In this document: one piece after another, positions 12,250-23,773 of the stretch
How positions within the stretch are numbered: position 1 is the first letter of the stretch
Layout of the letters: each line of letters starts with the position of its first letter
DNA from: Margaritispora aquatica
Taxonomy: Eukaryota > Ascomycota > Leotiomycetes > Helotiales > Discinellaceae
Direction: 5' to 3'
Assembly (NCBI GenBank): GCA_007644065.1
Contig: VJWN01000005.1
Coordinates: 248,001 to 312,000, forward strand
Length of the DNA: 64,000 bases
The notes under the pieces: generated by a model
Databases searched by the model: none
The model's input: the letters and a program-made list of their open reading frames with translations, nothing else
What the model was told of the DNA's origin: nothing
Position numbers and translations under genes: made by a program

Positions 12250-14042
12250 CTAACTACTACTGCTCCCAAGAGGCTTCCGGCCATATACCACGAAGCTAGA
12301 TTCATCAGCATAGCATCAACAAAATATGACAAAGAACTGACCCATGATCCAAGAGATGGTAATTTTTATCATCCAATTCTCTCCTCAATGCGACAAGGAA
12401 AATTTCGACTTCATTCGGCGTCCAGCCAAGTGCTCTGGTGAACATTCCCATCACAATTCCTTGAAGACCCTGCTTCAATTGCTCTGTTGTATTATTAGCA
12501 ATGATTCAATGATCATATCTTTAGATTGACAAACCAAGGTGCCAAAGACCTATTCCTCGCATCTTGCGAGTCGATGGCCATGAACCCCAAGGAATTTCTA
12601 ATCGTGTCTCAACCACATCTACGAAGCCGGCATCTATCATCATGGCTTTCAGTGAGTGTGCTATCTTGAAGTTAAAGCCCATTTTCCTTGACGCTTGATC
12701 GTATAGTTCTAGCCAATAGAAGATTGTCGAAGGTTGAGGATAGTTCGGGTTCGTGGCTTCAGGGCTGACACCAAGTTCAGTAAGCTCTACATAGCCCCCT
12801 GGTTTTAATGTTCTTGAAAATGTTAGATAGAACACTTCGAAATTGAGTATTTTGTATGATACTAACTTGTAAGCTTGCGCTAACATTGCAGGGTAGTCTT
12901 TAATGGCGAGAAACATGAATCGAACATTAATAAGATCATATATTCCTGATCCAAATAGCCACTCGGCTTCCAAATCATCGATTTCGAAAGTCAAGTTCGG
13001 AGGCACCCTGTGGTCTGGTAAATATCGTGACAAACGAGAATGTACGTGAAAACATATACCATTTTGGCTGCACAGGAGACAGATCTGAATATTATTAGAC
13101 TTTACCACTACTAGCATTTGAGATGCATCACTTACCCGTACCAATAACTTGTGCGGATGGATAGGCGTCAGCTATATTAAAATTAGTATCGTCAAACACC
13201 ACAGCAAAAAATCCTTACCAACTTGCATGGCCCATATCCCTAACAAAATATTAATACTAGGTTTACTTAGAGGGATTTGATTCTTCTTACCTGTGCCTGT
13301 GCCAAGATCTAGAATTCTCTGTGGATTTGATCCAATTGGAGAAAAATGTAGTCGAAAGTCCGTGATCAACATCCATTCGTGATGCTTCATATCCTCTCTA
13401 TCAAGTTCGGTCTATATGAATGGTCAATGCATAAGTCGGCTTGTATTACAGCGTTTACTAACCTCGTCATTAGGTAACATGTAGCCTTAAAAACGCTTGC
13501 GATTTAGCGCATATTACTCAAGTAACTCATAATGAGGTGACTACTACTTACGTCCGCCTTGATGAGCATGATATCGTCTTCCATTTTCCCAGTAATAATC
13601 TGTCGTTTCACTGAACACGCTGGTGAAGAGGGATGACCTACGTGAGAATACTTAGTTTGTTGATAGTAGATTAGAAGAAGGATATATTACGATTCGCTGC
13701 CATAATCGCTGAAAGTATCTGGATCCTACGAATATGAGTAACAAAGAAAGACCAATGTTCCCATCAACTTACACCGTGATATCTGCTTCCATCATCGTCA
13801 TCTTCTGCCAAACTTTGGACAGCCGAGTCGTCATTATCATTCTCTGTAAGAACATCAGATGTTAAGGCAGGTTGAGACACCTGATCTTCCCCAGGAAATT
13901 CTGTGATCGTTTCAGGGATGATCGGCGTGATCGAAACATTTGAGTTTGTCGCTTCGCCATGGGGCAGATCGTCATCAGGGGTTGGCGTATGGTCTGGCTC
14001 ATTCCTATGGAGGGCTTCGTCTTGAGATGTAGCTGACTGCAT
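12250..14042 (-). CDS. LaeA/UMTA-like SAM-dependent methyltransferase
   Basis: Class I methyltransferase of the LaeA-like family abundant in filamentous fungi; substrate unknown. After an acidic, low-complexity N-terminus (MQSATSQDEALHRNEPDHTP) come WENGRRYHAHQGG, then RILDLGTGTGIWAMQV (SAM motif I, split by an intron), DAYPSAQVIGTDLSPVQPKW, PPNLTFEIDDLEAEW, LKPGGYVELTE and FVDVVETRLEIPWGSWP. About ten short introns are needed. The reading frame ending at 12521 is not the real C-terminus. An intron there joins WHL to EQLKQGLQGIVMGMFTRALG and WTPNEVEIFLVALRREL, and a further intron leads to HGFVVYGRKPLGSSSS with its stop at 12250-12252. Both joins restore the usual family C-terminus. The gene is divergent from the monooxygenase, sharing a 286 bp spacer. 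Confidence 0.85.
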
Positions 14043-14328
14043 GATACTAGCAATCGACCACTTGGCGTACACTGAGACCTATTGGATTACCGTCAAGTAC
14101 GCTGTGTAGCTGAGTAGGTTTGCACGTATTGTCGACGGGAGGAGATTTCGACATCCTGCACTGTCATCCATATCACCTGCCATGGTCCGTGCATATTCAC
14201 GTTATCTTTTCATGGAGACCTTGGATTGTACTTCCTTCAAGGTTACACCCGGTGGTACCACGCCTAATCCGAATCGTTCCTCGTAAATCTCGCGGAGTTA
14301 TTAAATTGGAAACCAACAGATCTTCAGC
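14043..14328. promoter_or_regulatory. Shared divergent promoter, methyltransferase / monooxygenase
   Basis: The two start codons (14042 minus, 14329 plus) face away from each other across 286 bp, so the promoters must overlap. This arrangement often indicates co-regulation in fungal metabolic gene pairs. No specific binding site was identified with confidence. Confidence 0.5.
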
Positions 14329-16009
14329 ATGACTCTAACCGGAGCGGATGACTTGCAGGTTCTCATCATTGGTGCAGGTACGAGACCACAATGTCACCGA
14401 CATTTTGGGCGTTGTTGACCAGCACAGGAGTGACTGGGCTCTTGATCGCACATGGCTTAAAGCAGGTAGAGGATATTCGCTCGCAAATGTGGTTACTAAC
14501 TGACATTTTCAAAACCAGGCGGGCATAAAGTTCCTGATCTTCGAATCCGAGCCCTCGGTTTCCCATTACCGACCTCGCGAATGGAGCATGGGAATAGTAC
14601 GAACCACTCATCCCTCGATAGACTCAAGTCAAGATACTAACTAATCCTTGTCACTGTACAGCATTGGGCCCTTCCACAACTTGAAGCCTTGCTCTCTCCC
14701 GAATTGAGAGTAAGACTGAAGGAGGCTCAAAATGACCCTTTCTTGGACGCTCCTGAAAAGGACGAAATGAAGATATACAATGGTCTAGACGGCTCAGTCT
14801 TGAAGTCACTGCCAATCCCTAGGACAATACGGGTATCTAGAAGAAAGATGAGAGCTCTAGCAAGCGAGGGAATTGACGTGAAAGTATCTACAATGTGACC
14901 AAGGCTGCCCCCATTTTGCTGATTGTTTACTAGTATGGCTACGATCTTGATAGCATCAAGTATGAGGAGACTGGCGTTACTGCTGTCTTCCAAAATGGAG
15001 AGTCGGTCTCCGGGACTATAGTCATCGGAGCGGATGGTCCAAAATCCAGAGTTCGATCACTTATCCTTGGATCTGAAGCAGATGTCACACCAATGGAGAT
15101 CGTGCACTCAAATGTCGCCGTGATATATAGAGATGCAGAAAAGGCAAAGTTTGTCAGAAGTGCCCACCCTGTGTTCAGCTTTGCGGTCAGACCTGGCGTG
15201 TTATCGTTCTTGTCCAGTATGTTTTCGTTACTACTGGACATTCTCAGACACTGACCTACTTCCAGTTCAAGATGTTCCCGACCCAGAGGATGCAGCAAAC
15301 TGGCGCTTCCAGGTCGTCACCAGCTGGCTAGGAACCAAAGATGAATCCTTAGATGCTGCTGGTCGCCTTGCACAGGTCAAGGAAAAGGGGGCGACTATGT
15401 GTGAACCCTTTCGCTCTGCGGTTATGTGGATGCCAGATGATACAAACGTGACTTATGATACAATGGCTTATTGGGTTTCAACACCATGGGATGATCAGTA
15501 AGCTTTCTCTATCACTTATCTTCTTGGTTATTTGAGCTCGGCACAAGTCATTAGCTTCCTATCATTGGCTCTGTACACCAACGTGGAAGCTGTTTTTGCA
15601 GCCCACCTGCTATGTTTTGCATGTCATGAATGACTTACTGATGTCTTCAAGTTCTGGAACCGTCACTTTAGCAGGAGATGCAGCCCACCCAATGACTCCA
15701 CGTAAGCAACCTAAATAAACTCGCAGTGCTTCACTAACGGCAACAGATCGTGGGCAAGGACTGAATCACGCAATATGTGATGCCAGCCATTTTGTCGCAG
15801 CTATGCAAAAAGTAGCGACTGGTGCATCCAGTTTGAAAGATGCAGTCGCGGCTTACAGTGATGAGGTGGTCAAAAGAGGAGCGGACGAAGTGGTGATCTC
15901 GAAGCAGAATGCTCTTATGATGCTCAACTGGGATCAACTCATGCAAAGTCCTATGATGAAGAGATCTCTGCAAAAGTCTGATTTGAGTGAGGGTTCTGAA
16001 AGCAAATAG
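14329..16009 (+). CDS. FAD-dependent monooxygenase
   Basis: Flavoprotein aromatic-hydroxylase-type monooxygenase, expected to oxidise a small molecule with NAD(P)H and O2. The N-terminus MTLTGADDLQVLIIGAG-VTGLLIAHGLKQAG is the GxGxxG Rossmann dinucleotide fold. GADGPKSRVRS is the DG motif, and GDAAHPMTPHRGQGLNHAICDA is the GD motif that contacts the flavin ribityl chain. All three FAD-binding motifs are intact after removing short introns, for example the one splitting GAG-VTG, the one following IAHGLKQ, and the one after GIDVK (about 14881-14934). The stop falls after SEGSESK. The length of about 420 residues is normal for the class. Pairing with a divergent LaeA-like methyltransferase suggests tailoring of a secondary metabolite; this is inference, as no core synthase is present in the window. 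Confidence 0.85.
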
Positions 16010-16767
16010 ATCCAGGAAGTGCGCATGGTGGGGCATAGGACCGAATGACTTGAACGAAATAATGACCAGCAATGGAATACTATATGTGTTTGTTATCTTC
16101 TCTTGCGTGCTTTATTAATTCATCAAGGCCTCTTGAAATGGCATTGTGGAATAAGTAGAATTCCTAATCTTCATACATAAAAGATGAAACCTGCCAAAGT
16201 TCTTAGCACATGCTGGAGATTTTCACCCACAAAAGGTCCTCGTATAGAAATAGTAACTGATAGTAAGAAGGAATACTCTGTGCAATGCAAAAATTCACTG
16301 ATATTAAAAATAGGATATGACATGATAAATGCTCAACATGGTTACCGATTTTGGTTTAGTTTGGAGGGGAACAATTATCATGTGACTGTTATCGAAGATG
16401 ATGTGCGGGCGGATAAGTGCCGTAGCGTAGGTAGCTGTTGGTTGCGAGGCTATCAACCTCTCTTCTCTCCCATACATTGGGTTTCCATGACACATACTAC
16501 ATTCAACGCAGTACATAATGTCTAGGACCTTAGGATATTTATTATTCTGCATCTGCTAAACCTAAGTTTTTCACCTACTAGTGGCGAATAACGAGTTCTG
16601 CCTCAAAGCGATTCTGTTCTTTCCACAACATTCTCTTGGTGAATCAAGCACCTCCCAGGATCTTCAATTACCACTTCGACACTGCCTTAAACAAATCTTC
16701 CTGGGCATCTAAGCTACACGATCTCAGCTCAAGGTATCTCAACAGGTCACCCAAGAAGCACGGCAAG
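16010..16767. other. Spacer between monooxygenase and UBX gene
   Basis: About 760 bp. It contains the 3' UTR of the monooxygenase and the promoter and leader of the UBX gene. A short plus-strand frame (16184-16525) has no recognisable domain and is probably chance. Confidence 0.5.
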
Positions 16768-18414
16768 ATGGATGACGCCATCGATAATTTTAAAGCCTTT
16801 ACAGGTGCCTCTGACAGCGTTGCTAGACGCTACCTTGGATTGACCGAGAACAACTTTGAGCAAGCTATTCAACTTTTCTTCGATTCTCCTGACCTTGGAG
16901 GGGATTCTGCCCCGCCTGCTCCACCAGTCCCGACTTCAGCACGGCCTCCGAGGCGTGCCCAAATTGATGAGGATTCAGATGGAGATGTGGATATGGACTC
17001 AGATGAGGACGATTCCTCAAGAGCAGCAGCAGCAGCAGTCGGACGCACTGCAGACTTAGAGGATGACGAGGCGATCGCAAGACGAATGCAAGAAGAGCTA
17101 TATGCTGGTGGCGATGGCACTGGTGGCTACGGGGCAGATGGAATCAGGGCACCAATGGAACGTGTAACAGAGACTCTCGTTGGGGGGCACGATGCAGACT
17201 GGCAACCACAAAGAATCCCGAGTGAAACTATGCGCCCCTACAGGGCTAGAGCTCCTCCAGGCGGTAGTTCATGTAAGAATCCTGACTCCCTTTCTTTCTA
17301 AAACCTATCCTAATTTACTGTTTCTGCAGCTCGGCCTGGAGTCTTCAATCAGAGACCAGTTGCTTCTATCTGGGACGAAACAGCTGATGCTAATACGCGC
17401 CGTCAAGGAATGTCAGAGGCAACTGGAGGAGCATCAGACATATCATCAAAAGCTGCCCGCTTAGCAGAGCTATTCAGACCACCATTTGAGCTTATGCGAC
17501 AAGTACCTTGGGATCAGGCTCGTGAAGACGGCAAGGATGAACAGAAGTGGATCATTGTAAACGTCCAAGATCCTGCATTGTTTGACTGCCAGAAGCTGAA
17601 TCGCGATATCTGGCACCATGATGGCATTAAAGATCTCGTCAAGGAGAACTTTATTTTCATTCAGTACACCAAGGACGATCCAAGAGGAAGCCAATATTTT
17701 CAGTACTACTTTCAGCACCGAGAAAATCCTGATGCCTACCCTCATGTTGCCATCATCGACCCAAGGACTGGTGAGCAAGTGAAGGTTTGGTCTGGACCAC
17801 CAATGCCTGATGCATCGGAATTTTTGATGCAATTGGTGGAATTCCTTGACCGCTATAGCCTCGATGCCTCCAGGAAGAATCCTGTCGCCAAACGAAAAGC
17901 CGAGAAACCAAAGTCATTTGATGTTGATCGTCTCACTGAAGAAGAAATGCTCGACTTGGCCCTTCAGAATAGTCTCGCTACCAGTGGTGCTACGCCTGGA
18001 CCCAAGGCTGTGGATCCTGATGAGTTGACCAAGAGCTTCGATGATGTTGGCAAGGGTAAGGGACGAGAAAGCAGTGAAATTGCAGCATCCCCGGTATCCG
18101 AAAACATTCCTGTGACGAGCGATCCTTTCTCCGAAATCGTGGTCGACAATCCACATACAGAACCAGGAGCAGGTCCTGGAGTCACTCGTATTCAATTTAG
18201 ACACTCAAATGGTCGCATTGTTCGAAGATTTAATGAGACCGATGAAGTTCGACGTATTTACGAGTGGCTAAAGGCAGAACCACTGGAGGGCAAGGCTAAT
18301 GCTGCGTTTGACTTGAAGGGTATGGGCAAGGATCTGATCGAACATCTAGACGAAACAATCTCAGAAGCGGGACTCAAGAACGGCACCGTTATGATTGAAT
18401 TTCTTGAGGATTAG
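16768..18414 (+). CDS. UBX-domain protein (UBA-like/UAS/UBX, Ubx5/UBXD7 type)
   Basis: Cdc48/p97 adaptor that links ubiquitylated clients to the segregase (family knowledge). The 529-residue product has an N-terminal UBA-like helix bundle (MDDAIDNFKAFTGAS...ARRYLGLTENNFEQAIQLFF), an acidic stretch (DEDSDGDVDMDSDEDD) and a UIM-like helix (LEDDEAIARRMQEEL). These are followed by a thioredoxin-like UAS domain (KWIIVNVQDPALFDCQKLNR...FIFIQYTKDDPRGSQYF), a second UIM-like helix (LTEEEMLDLALQNSL) and a C-terminal UBX domain (TRIQFRHSNGRIVRRF...DEVRRIYEWL). Exons are 16768-17272 and 17330-18414. The ATG at 16768 starts the domain directly; the in-frame sequence before it lacks an ATG. The domain order matches Ubx5/UBXD7. 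Confidence 0.88.
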
Positions 18415-19687
18415 ATTTGGCGCTGCTATGATTCCACGATTTCACGGACAGCATTACAGGCGTTTGATAGCGAAAGGTCGCTACAGCAGTCCTAGGGATG
18501 GGTTCGCATTGTCCCTACCTATTGCGTTTAGGGCCACTGGTACATGGCTTGGAGTTAGGGTCCTGCTTTTACCTGCTCATCACGCATCTTAGAGGGAGGT
18601 ATATTTGCACTTGTGCAACGTTGAGCATATTTAGAATTAACACTGTCACATGTCGTGGCCTACAAACCTTCGACGCTTTTGTATCTTCAAAAGCGTATCT
18701 GTGGTCTCATGATATTCATCTTCAGGAATGTGCGCTCGGATCTTCAGCCTTATATCCGATATATCTTTCTCCTCCGTATTTATGCAGCAGATCTCACAGT
18801 GACCAATCTGCAGCCACGAACCCACTCTTGTGCCAGCGTGCCTGGGAATCTCCAAGCCCAGCCGAGACCCCTTGAAGAAACCTCGACTTGGTGACCTTGA
18901 TTGGTTGTACAGTGACATGCATGAAATAACAACAAAACAACACACACATCAACAGAACCAAAACGGTATTAAGTGTCTGAGCGAGATTGTCCTGTGAAAA
19001 GCAAAAACGCGTTGCTGCAACGGAGTGTGAACCAAAGGACTCAACAAAAAGAATGGATATCGTGATCCCAATGTCTAATTGTCATGTTTGACAGCCATCC
19101 TAAAGTCTCAATCTTTCCCACAGTGAAGTTGCTTCATCCAGTCGTGCCTCCCTTCCCCAGATTCTTGAAACCCGGCAATATTTCCACATTCCAACTTACA
19201 CACAGTACGACGCTATTGTGGAAGTTGGCGTGTTTATAAACCCATAAATCGCAGTTTCGAGTACACACTGGTTCTGCTATCCATCATTCACCATCAATTC
19301 GATTTCTCTATAGTTTTTACACGTGTATCAAGCCTTCAAATCACTTGCTTCGTGCCGACTACGACCCCACCATCAACACAACGACCGGGGCTGGTGCGCG
19401 CTTCTCGACAAACTTACGAGCTGAGCTCCGCTGCTAAAATTCGTGTGTGTAATTTCCACTGGTGGCCAACGGGGAGGACGGTGCAATATATTCCATTGAT
19501 TCGCAAACAAGTCGCATAGGTACTCGACTGGCACCTCCGAGACACATCCTGGACCGCAAAGCGTGTCTACGTACCTTGCCTATATCTCTGCAAAGTAATC
19601 CCGAGCCATACAAGAACACCGTCCCACCCGGCGGCCAAACCAGTTTTGGCTCAGTTCGTCAAACATCAGATACTTTGGCCTGACGAT
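18415..19687. other. Spacer, kinase promoter and 5' leader
   Basis: No gene is seen over about 1.27 kb. The last 400 bp are C-rich and probably hold the kinase's transcription start and 5' UTR. The frame at 19462-19683 lacks an ATG start. Confidence 0.5.
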
Positions 19688-21928
19688 ATGGCAAGCGGAG
19701 CTGGTATGATGGGCGGTGTGGCAGACCCGGAGACGCTTTACACGAAGCAGAATTGCATAGGTATGGCTTTCCAGATCCTCAAATCCGGCATGTACAGAGG
19801 AGCTTACGATAACAGGTGGTGGTAGCTTCGGAAAGGTTTACAAAGGGTATGTCTCACAGCAGTTGTGTTCAAACCTTCTTGAGTGTTTGCTAACTGAGTA
19901 CAGGGTCGATAAGCGCACTGGGCAAGCGGTGGCTATCAAAGTGATTGATGTCGAAAATGCGGAGGACGAAGTCGAAGATATTATACAAGAGATCTCCATT
20001 CTCTCGGAACTGCATTCCCCTTATGTCACTCAATACCATGGATCATACTTGAAAGGTTCTGACCTATGGATTGTCATGGAGTTCTGTTCCGGTGGAAGCT
20101 GCGGTGATCTGATGAAGCCTGGTCTGATTGGGGAAGATTATATCTCAATAATTATACGGGAGTTATTACTTGGCTTGGAATATCTTCATGGAGACAAGAA
20201 ATTGCACAGAGACATCAAGGGTATATAACACATTTTCTTCATTCAAAACTCAGAATGCTAACATAAATATTGCCAGCTGCGAACGTCTTATTGGGATCTA
20301 ATGGACAAGTCAAACTGGCGGATTTTGGTGTCTCGGGTCAACTTTCAGCGACTATGACCAAGAAGAACACGTTCGTTGGTACGCCTTTCTGGATGGCTCC
20401 TGAAGTGATAAAACAATCAGGATATGACCATAAAGCTGATATATGGTCTCTGGGAATCACCGCTCTTGAGTTAGCAAACGGAGAGCCGCCATACTCCGAT
20501 ATACATCCTATGAAAGTGTTATTCCTAATACCAAAGAACCCACCTCCAGAGTTGGAAGGAAATTTCTCTCGAGCATTCAAAGAGTTCGTTGAACTCTGTT
20601 TACAGAAAGACCCAAGGAAGCGACCGTCAGCAAGAGAGCTTTTGAAGCATCCTTTCGTCAGGAAGGCAAAGAAAACATCTTATTTAACAGAACTAATAGA
20701 AAGGTACGAACGCTGGGCCGTACATCACAAGGGTGGCGATGATGATTCAGACGAGGAGCGAGAAGACGAGCCAAGACCCGCCGCAGCGAACAACGACCTG
20801 TGGGATTTTGGAACGGTCAGGCCGGTCGGTGGCAGAGGCACTGCAAGAGGAGGTCTCAATGCAATGGGCGAGTCGGCTACCAATGCACGATCGTCCAGGA
20901 CTTCGGAGAACGAAGATGATTATGCGGAGCGGGCACGAAGTTCATCACCAACGAAGTCAAAAGACTCGGGATATGTCTCGAGCGTTGATACTGTTAAGGC
21001 AATGACATCTCCTGTAGGAGAGCAGCCTCGGCAGGCTTCACCGCAACGAAGACCCGTTCCAAGTATGGCGCCTTTGTCTCCGGCCAAGATACCTCTGCCA
21101 CCATCACCAGAGAAACACGCTCCAGATACGCCAAGGATGTACCAACCCCAATTCCAACCCCCTCGGACTGTTGAGTCTCCTGATTATGATAAATCCTTAC
21201 AAGATCAACTGCAGCGAGATATGGGCTATCTAAACATCTCAAACACACCTTCTCCTCCTGCATTCCATTACCCTCCGCGACCTTCCCCGCCTATGATCCA
21301 AACAAGTCAATTACCAACACAACCCCCTCGACCACCTATTCAGCAATCTTTACCAAAACTTGCACCGATTAAACTTCCTGAGATTCCACCATTTCGAGGC
21401 CAACCACTACAAAAACTCACTAACCAACCCTTGGCTGGACCTTCCAAGCAACCACATCCTTTACCACAGCAACCTTCCAATCAAAACATAAACCCACGTG
21501 GGCTTGGTCAACAGCCACTTCCAACTCTACCCTCAAAACTTCGCGACAACACCCCCTCCAGGGAAAGCTTAGGCTCAGAGTCTTCTCGAGCACCAACCGC
21601 CATGCCATCTCCAGCGCCATCAAGTCCAACTGGTGAACTGGACCCATTGAATGATGTTATTTTCCCTGCTCTCGAAGAGGCTTTAAAGAGAAGGCAATAT
21701 CGGCTCCAGCAAGCATTCCGCTCATCTAGCGGCACTACCCCAAAGCAGCAAAGGGCACAAGCAGCGCATGAGAAATTGAGGAAACTAGTCTTCAAGTTAG
21801 CTCACGTGTGCAAGGAGATTGACCAGTGGGATAAGGCAGAGCCAGTGGGCATGGGCAGGGATGTTGACGTCTTTCTGGAGGGCCTTCTCGAAGAGATACT
21901 CGTGAGAGTCGAGGCAACTGATGATTAA
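19688..21928 (+). CDS. GCK-III/Ste20-family serine/threonine kinase (Sid1/Nak1-like)
   Basis: Germinal-centre-type kinase acting in septation or polarity (SIN/MOR-type) pathways in fungi. The product is 690 residues. The glycine-rich loop is [11 protein letters not shown], the catalytic lysine is in AIKVIDVE, the catalytic loop is HRDIKAAN, and [18 protein letters not shown] and [19 protein letters not shown] complete an intact kinase domain in the first 290 residues. A long proline/serine-rich, probably disordered linker follows. A conserved C-terminal helix ([16 protein letters not shown]... to [14 protein letters not shown]) closes the protein. Exons are 19688-19760, 19816-19846 (31 nt), 19904-20220 and 20277-21928. 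Whether it is the Sid1 or the Nak1/Kic1 orthologue cannot be settled by eye. Confidence 0.88.
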
Positions 21929-23773
21929 TGAGACGATGTAATACGATGATGCAGTAGTTTTTATGGGTGGTGGTATGGCGTTGTGGTAGCCCTTCATCGG
22001 GGAAGTCCGTTCATGATTTGGGATTGCACATGGAGATCACGGGTGCTGAGATGATGTGGTGCGGATGAGAACTTGGAAGCTAAGGTCATTGGGCTCGGGC
22101 GAGAGGAATAATCGATTTTTGTAAATACCCAAGAAATGCAGGTCAGAAAGCATGTTGTACACAATGTCTATTTTGTCTTCATAATTTTTGAGGCTCGTAT
22201 CAGTACCTGTAATTCTGCAATTCAGAGAAGCTCTTCCATCACCTGGCTTTCTTCTATCTCACTTATGGTTCTCGATACTTAAATAGCAAGATTACAATGA
22301 CAAGTTCAAGTTAAGCCAAACCTGCAGGATTGATCTTCTAGACTAGAGACAAGCGTACTCATAGCCACTCGTCAGGTATATACTCAAGAAATTTTCAGTC
22401 CCTAGAAGTTCGTAGATATATGACTGCATTACGATTATCATTTGTTCGTAGCCAGGTAGGATGTGAACCAAACCAGCCAAAAACCAATACCATAAACCAA
22501 GAACACCAACCTCCAAAGATGAAATCAAACTGTCCCCAGACTTTTGTACCCCGCATTTTCCCTCGCTAAGCTTCATAAACTATTCAATCATGTTTATTCA
22601 GCGGGTTATTTATTAATACAACATCCGAACTACTGCCAAATATACAAAAAGTCAAATATGGCTCTGGCTCTACCGCCAGTTATAGTTGTAATAACACTAT
22701 CGGAACTAGAGGTTCTTAGTGTAGGGGATATTCTTAAACCAGATCAATATCATTGTGTACTAGCTTTAGGGAGACTGAGTGATTTGTTGATTTTTGATTG
22801 ATTCCCGAAGTTGATGTATTTTGGGTAAGGAGAGCACTGGTTTTGCATCAACAAACTACCTGCTGAGTAGTGTCAACATCTTCGATCTCACTACACCTAC
22901 ATCTATCTCGATATCTAACATCACACACCACACCTCTTTCTTTCTTTCTTTCTTTCTTTCTGCTACGTTTGTAGGAACACGAGCACTGCAATATCCACTT
23001 TTTCGACCTTCTGCTCTGGATCTTGAACAGAATTTGTTTGACAGAGCTTGGCTTTTAAACTGAAGACGTTGAACTGAAGAGGTTCTAGTTCGGTAGGTGG
23101 TACTCGCTCTGCTTTGCACTCCATCTTATCACTTTCGTTTCTACGCCTCCATACACTTGCATACTCCCCTCTTCTCAAACCTTTACAGTTCAAGCAAGAC
23201 CGGCCTAGCTGAAAGGAAAATAGCGCTGTCAACCATACCATATTACCTCCACACAGTTTCATATTCTCTTCCTTCCACATCACTGGACTTCAATTTCAAC
23301 GAGATCGATCTCAACTCCAACCTGAAAAGAGAACTCTTCCCATCTCCAGGAGTCTTAGCACACTGAAGACTCGGCTAACCTGACTGAGTTCCTCTTTCAC
23401 AGGTGCTGATGCTTCTTCTCAACAATCTCTTTACGTCAATAATTTCCATCAACATATGAATAATATTCGGGAAGCATTTCAAGCCTTTCAGGCTTTTCAC
23501 AACAATTGTTATTGGCAAGCGGAGACCTACCAATGTGCGTAAAGATTTCATACACTTCAAAATAGCATTATAAAAACATGTTCTAACAGGCTATAGATCG
23601 TTCAATTCATCTTTGTCATCTGAAGACCTTACATTGCGGCCATCATCGCTGCCACTTTGTGGAAGCTTGAGCTCAAGGACCAAGCTCGCTTAGCACCTTT
23701 GCCCCTTTTTCACCATCTCTCTGGAACCATCAGACATCTTTTCATCCATTCTAACAACACGTTCTCGTGCAAC
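21929..23773. other. Spacer with CTTT microsatellite and long leader
   Basis: About 1.85 kb without a recognisable gene. The right half, including the CTTT tract and several pyrimidine-rich segments, probably belongs to the 5' leader or promoter of the CUE-domain gene. Confidence 0.45.
22936..22961. repeat. (CTTT)n microsatellite
   Basis: About six tandem CTTT units upstream of the CUE-domain gene. It is a simple repeat in a pyrimidine-rich promoter region. Confidence 0.85.

Noticed and set aside
19462..19683. Upstream open reading frame in the kinase leader
   Set aside because: It begins with GTG rather than ATG, so it is not a plausible fungal uORF.
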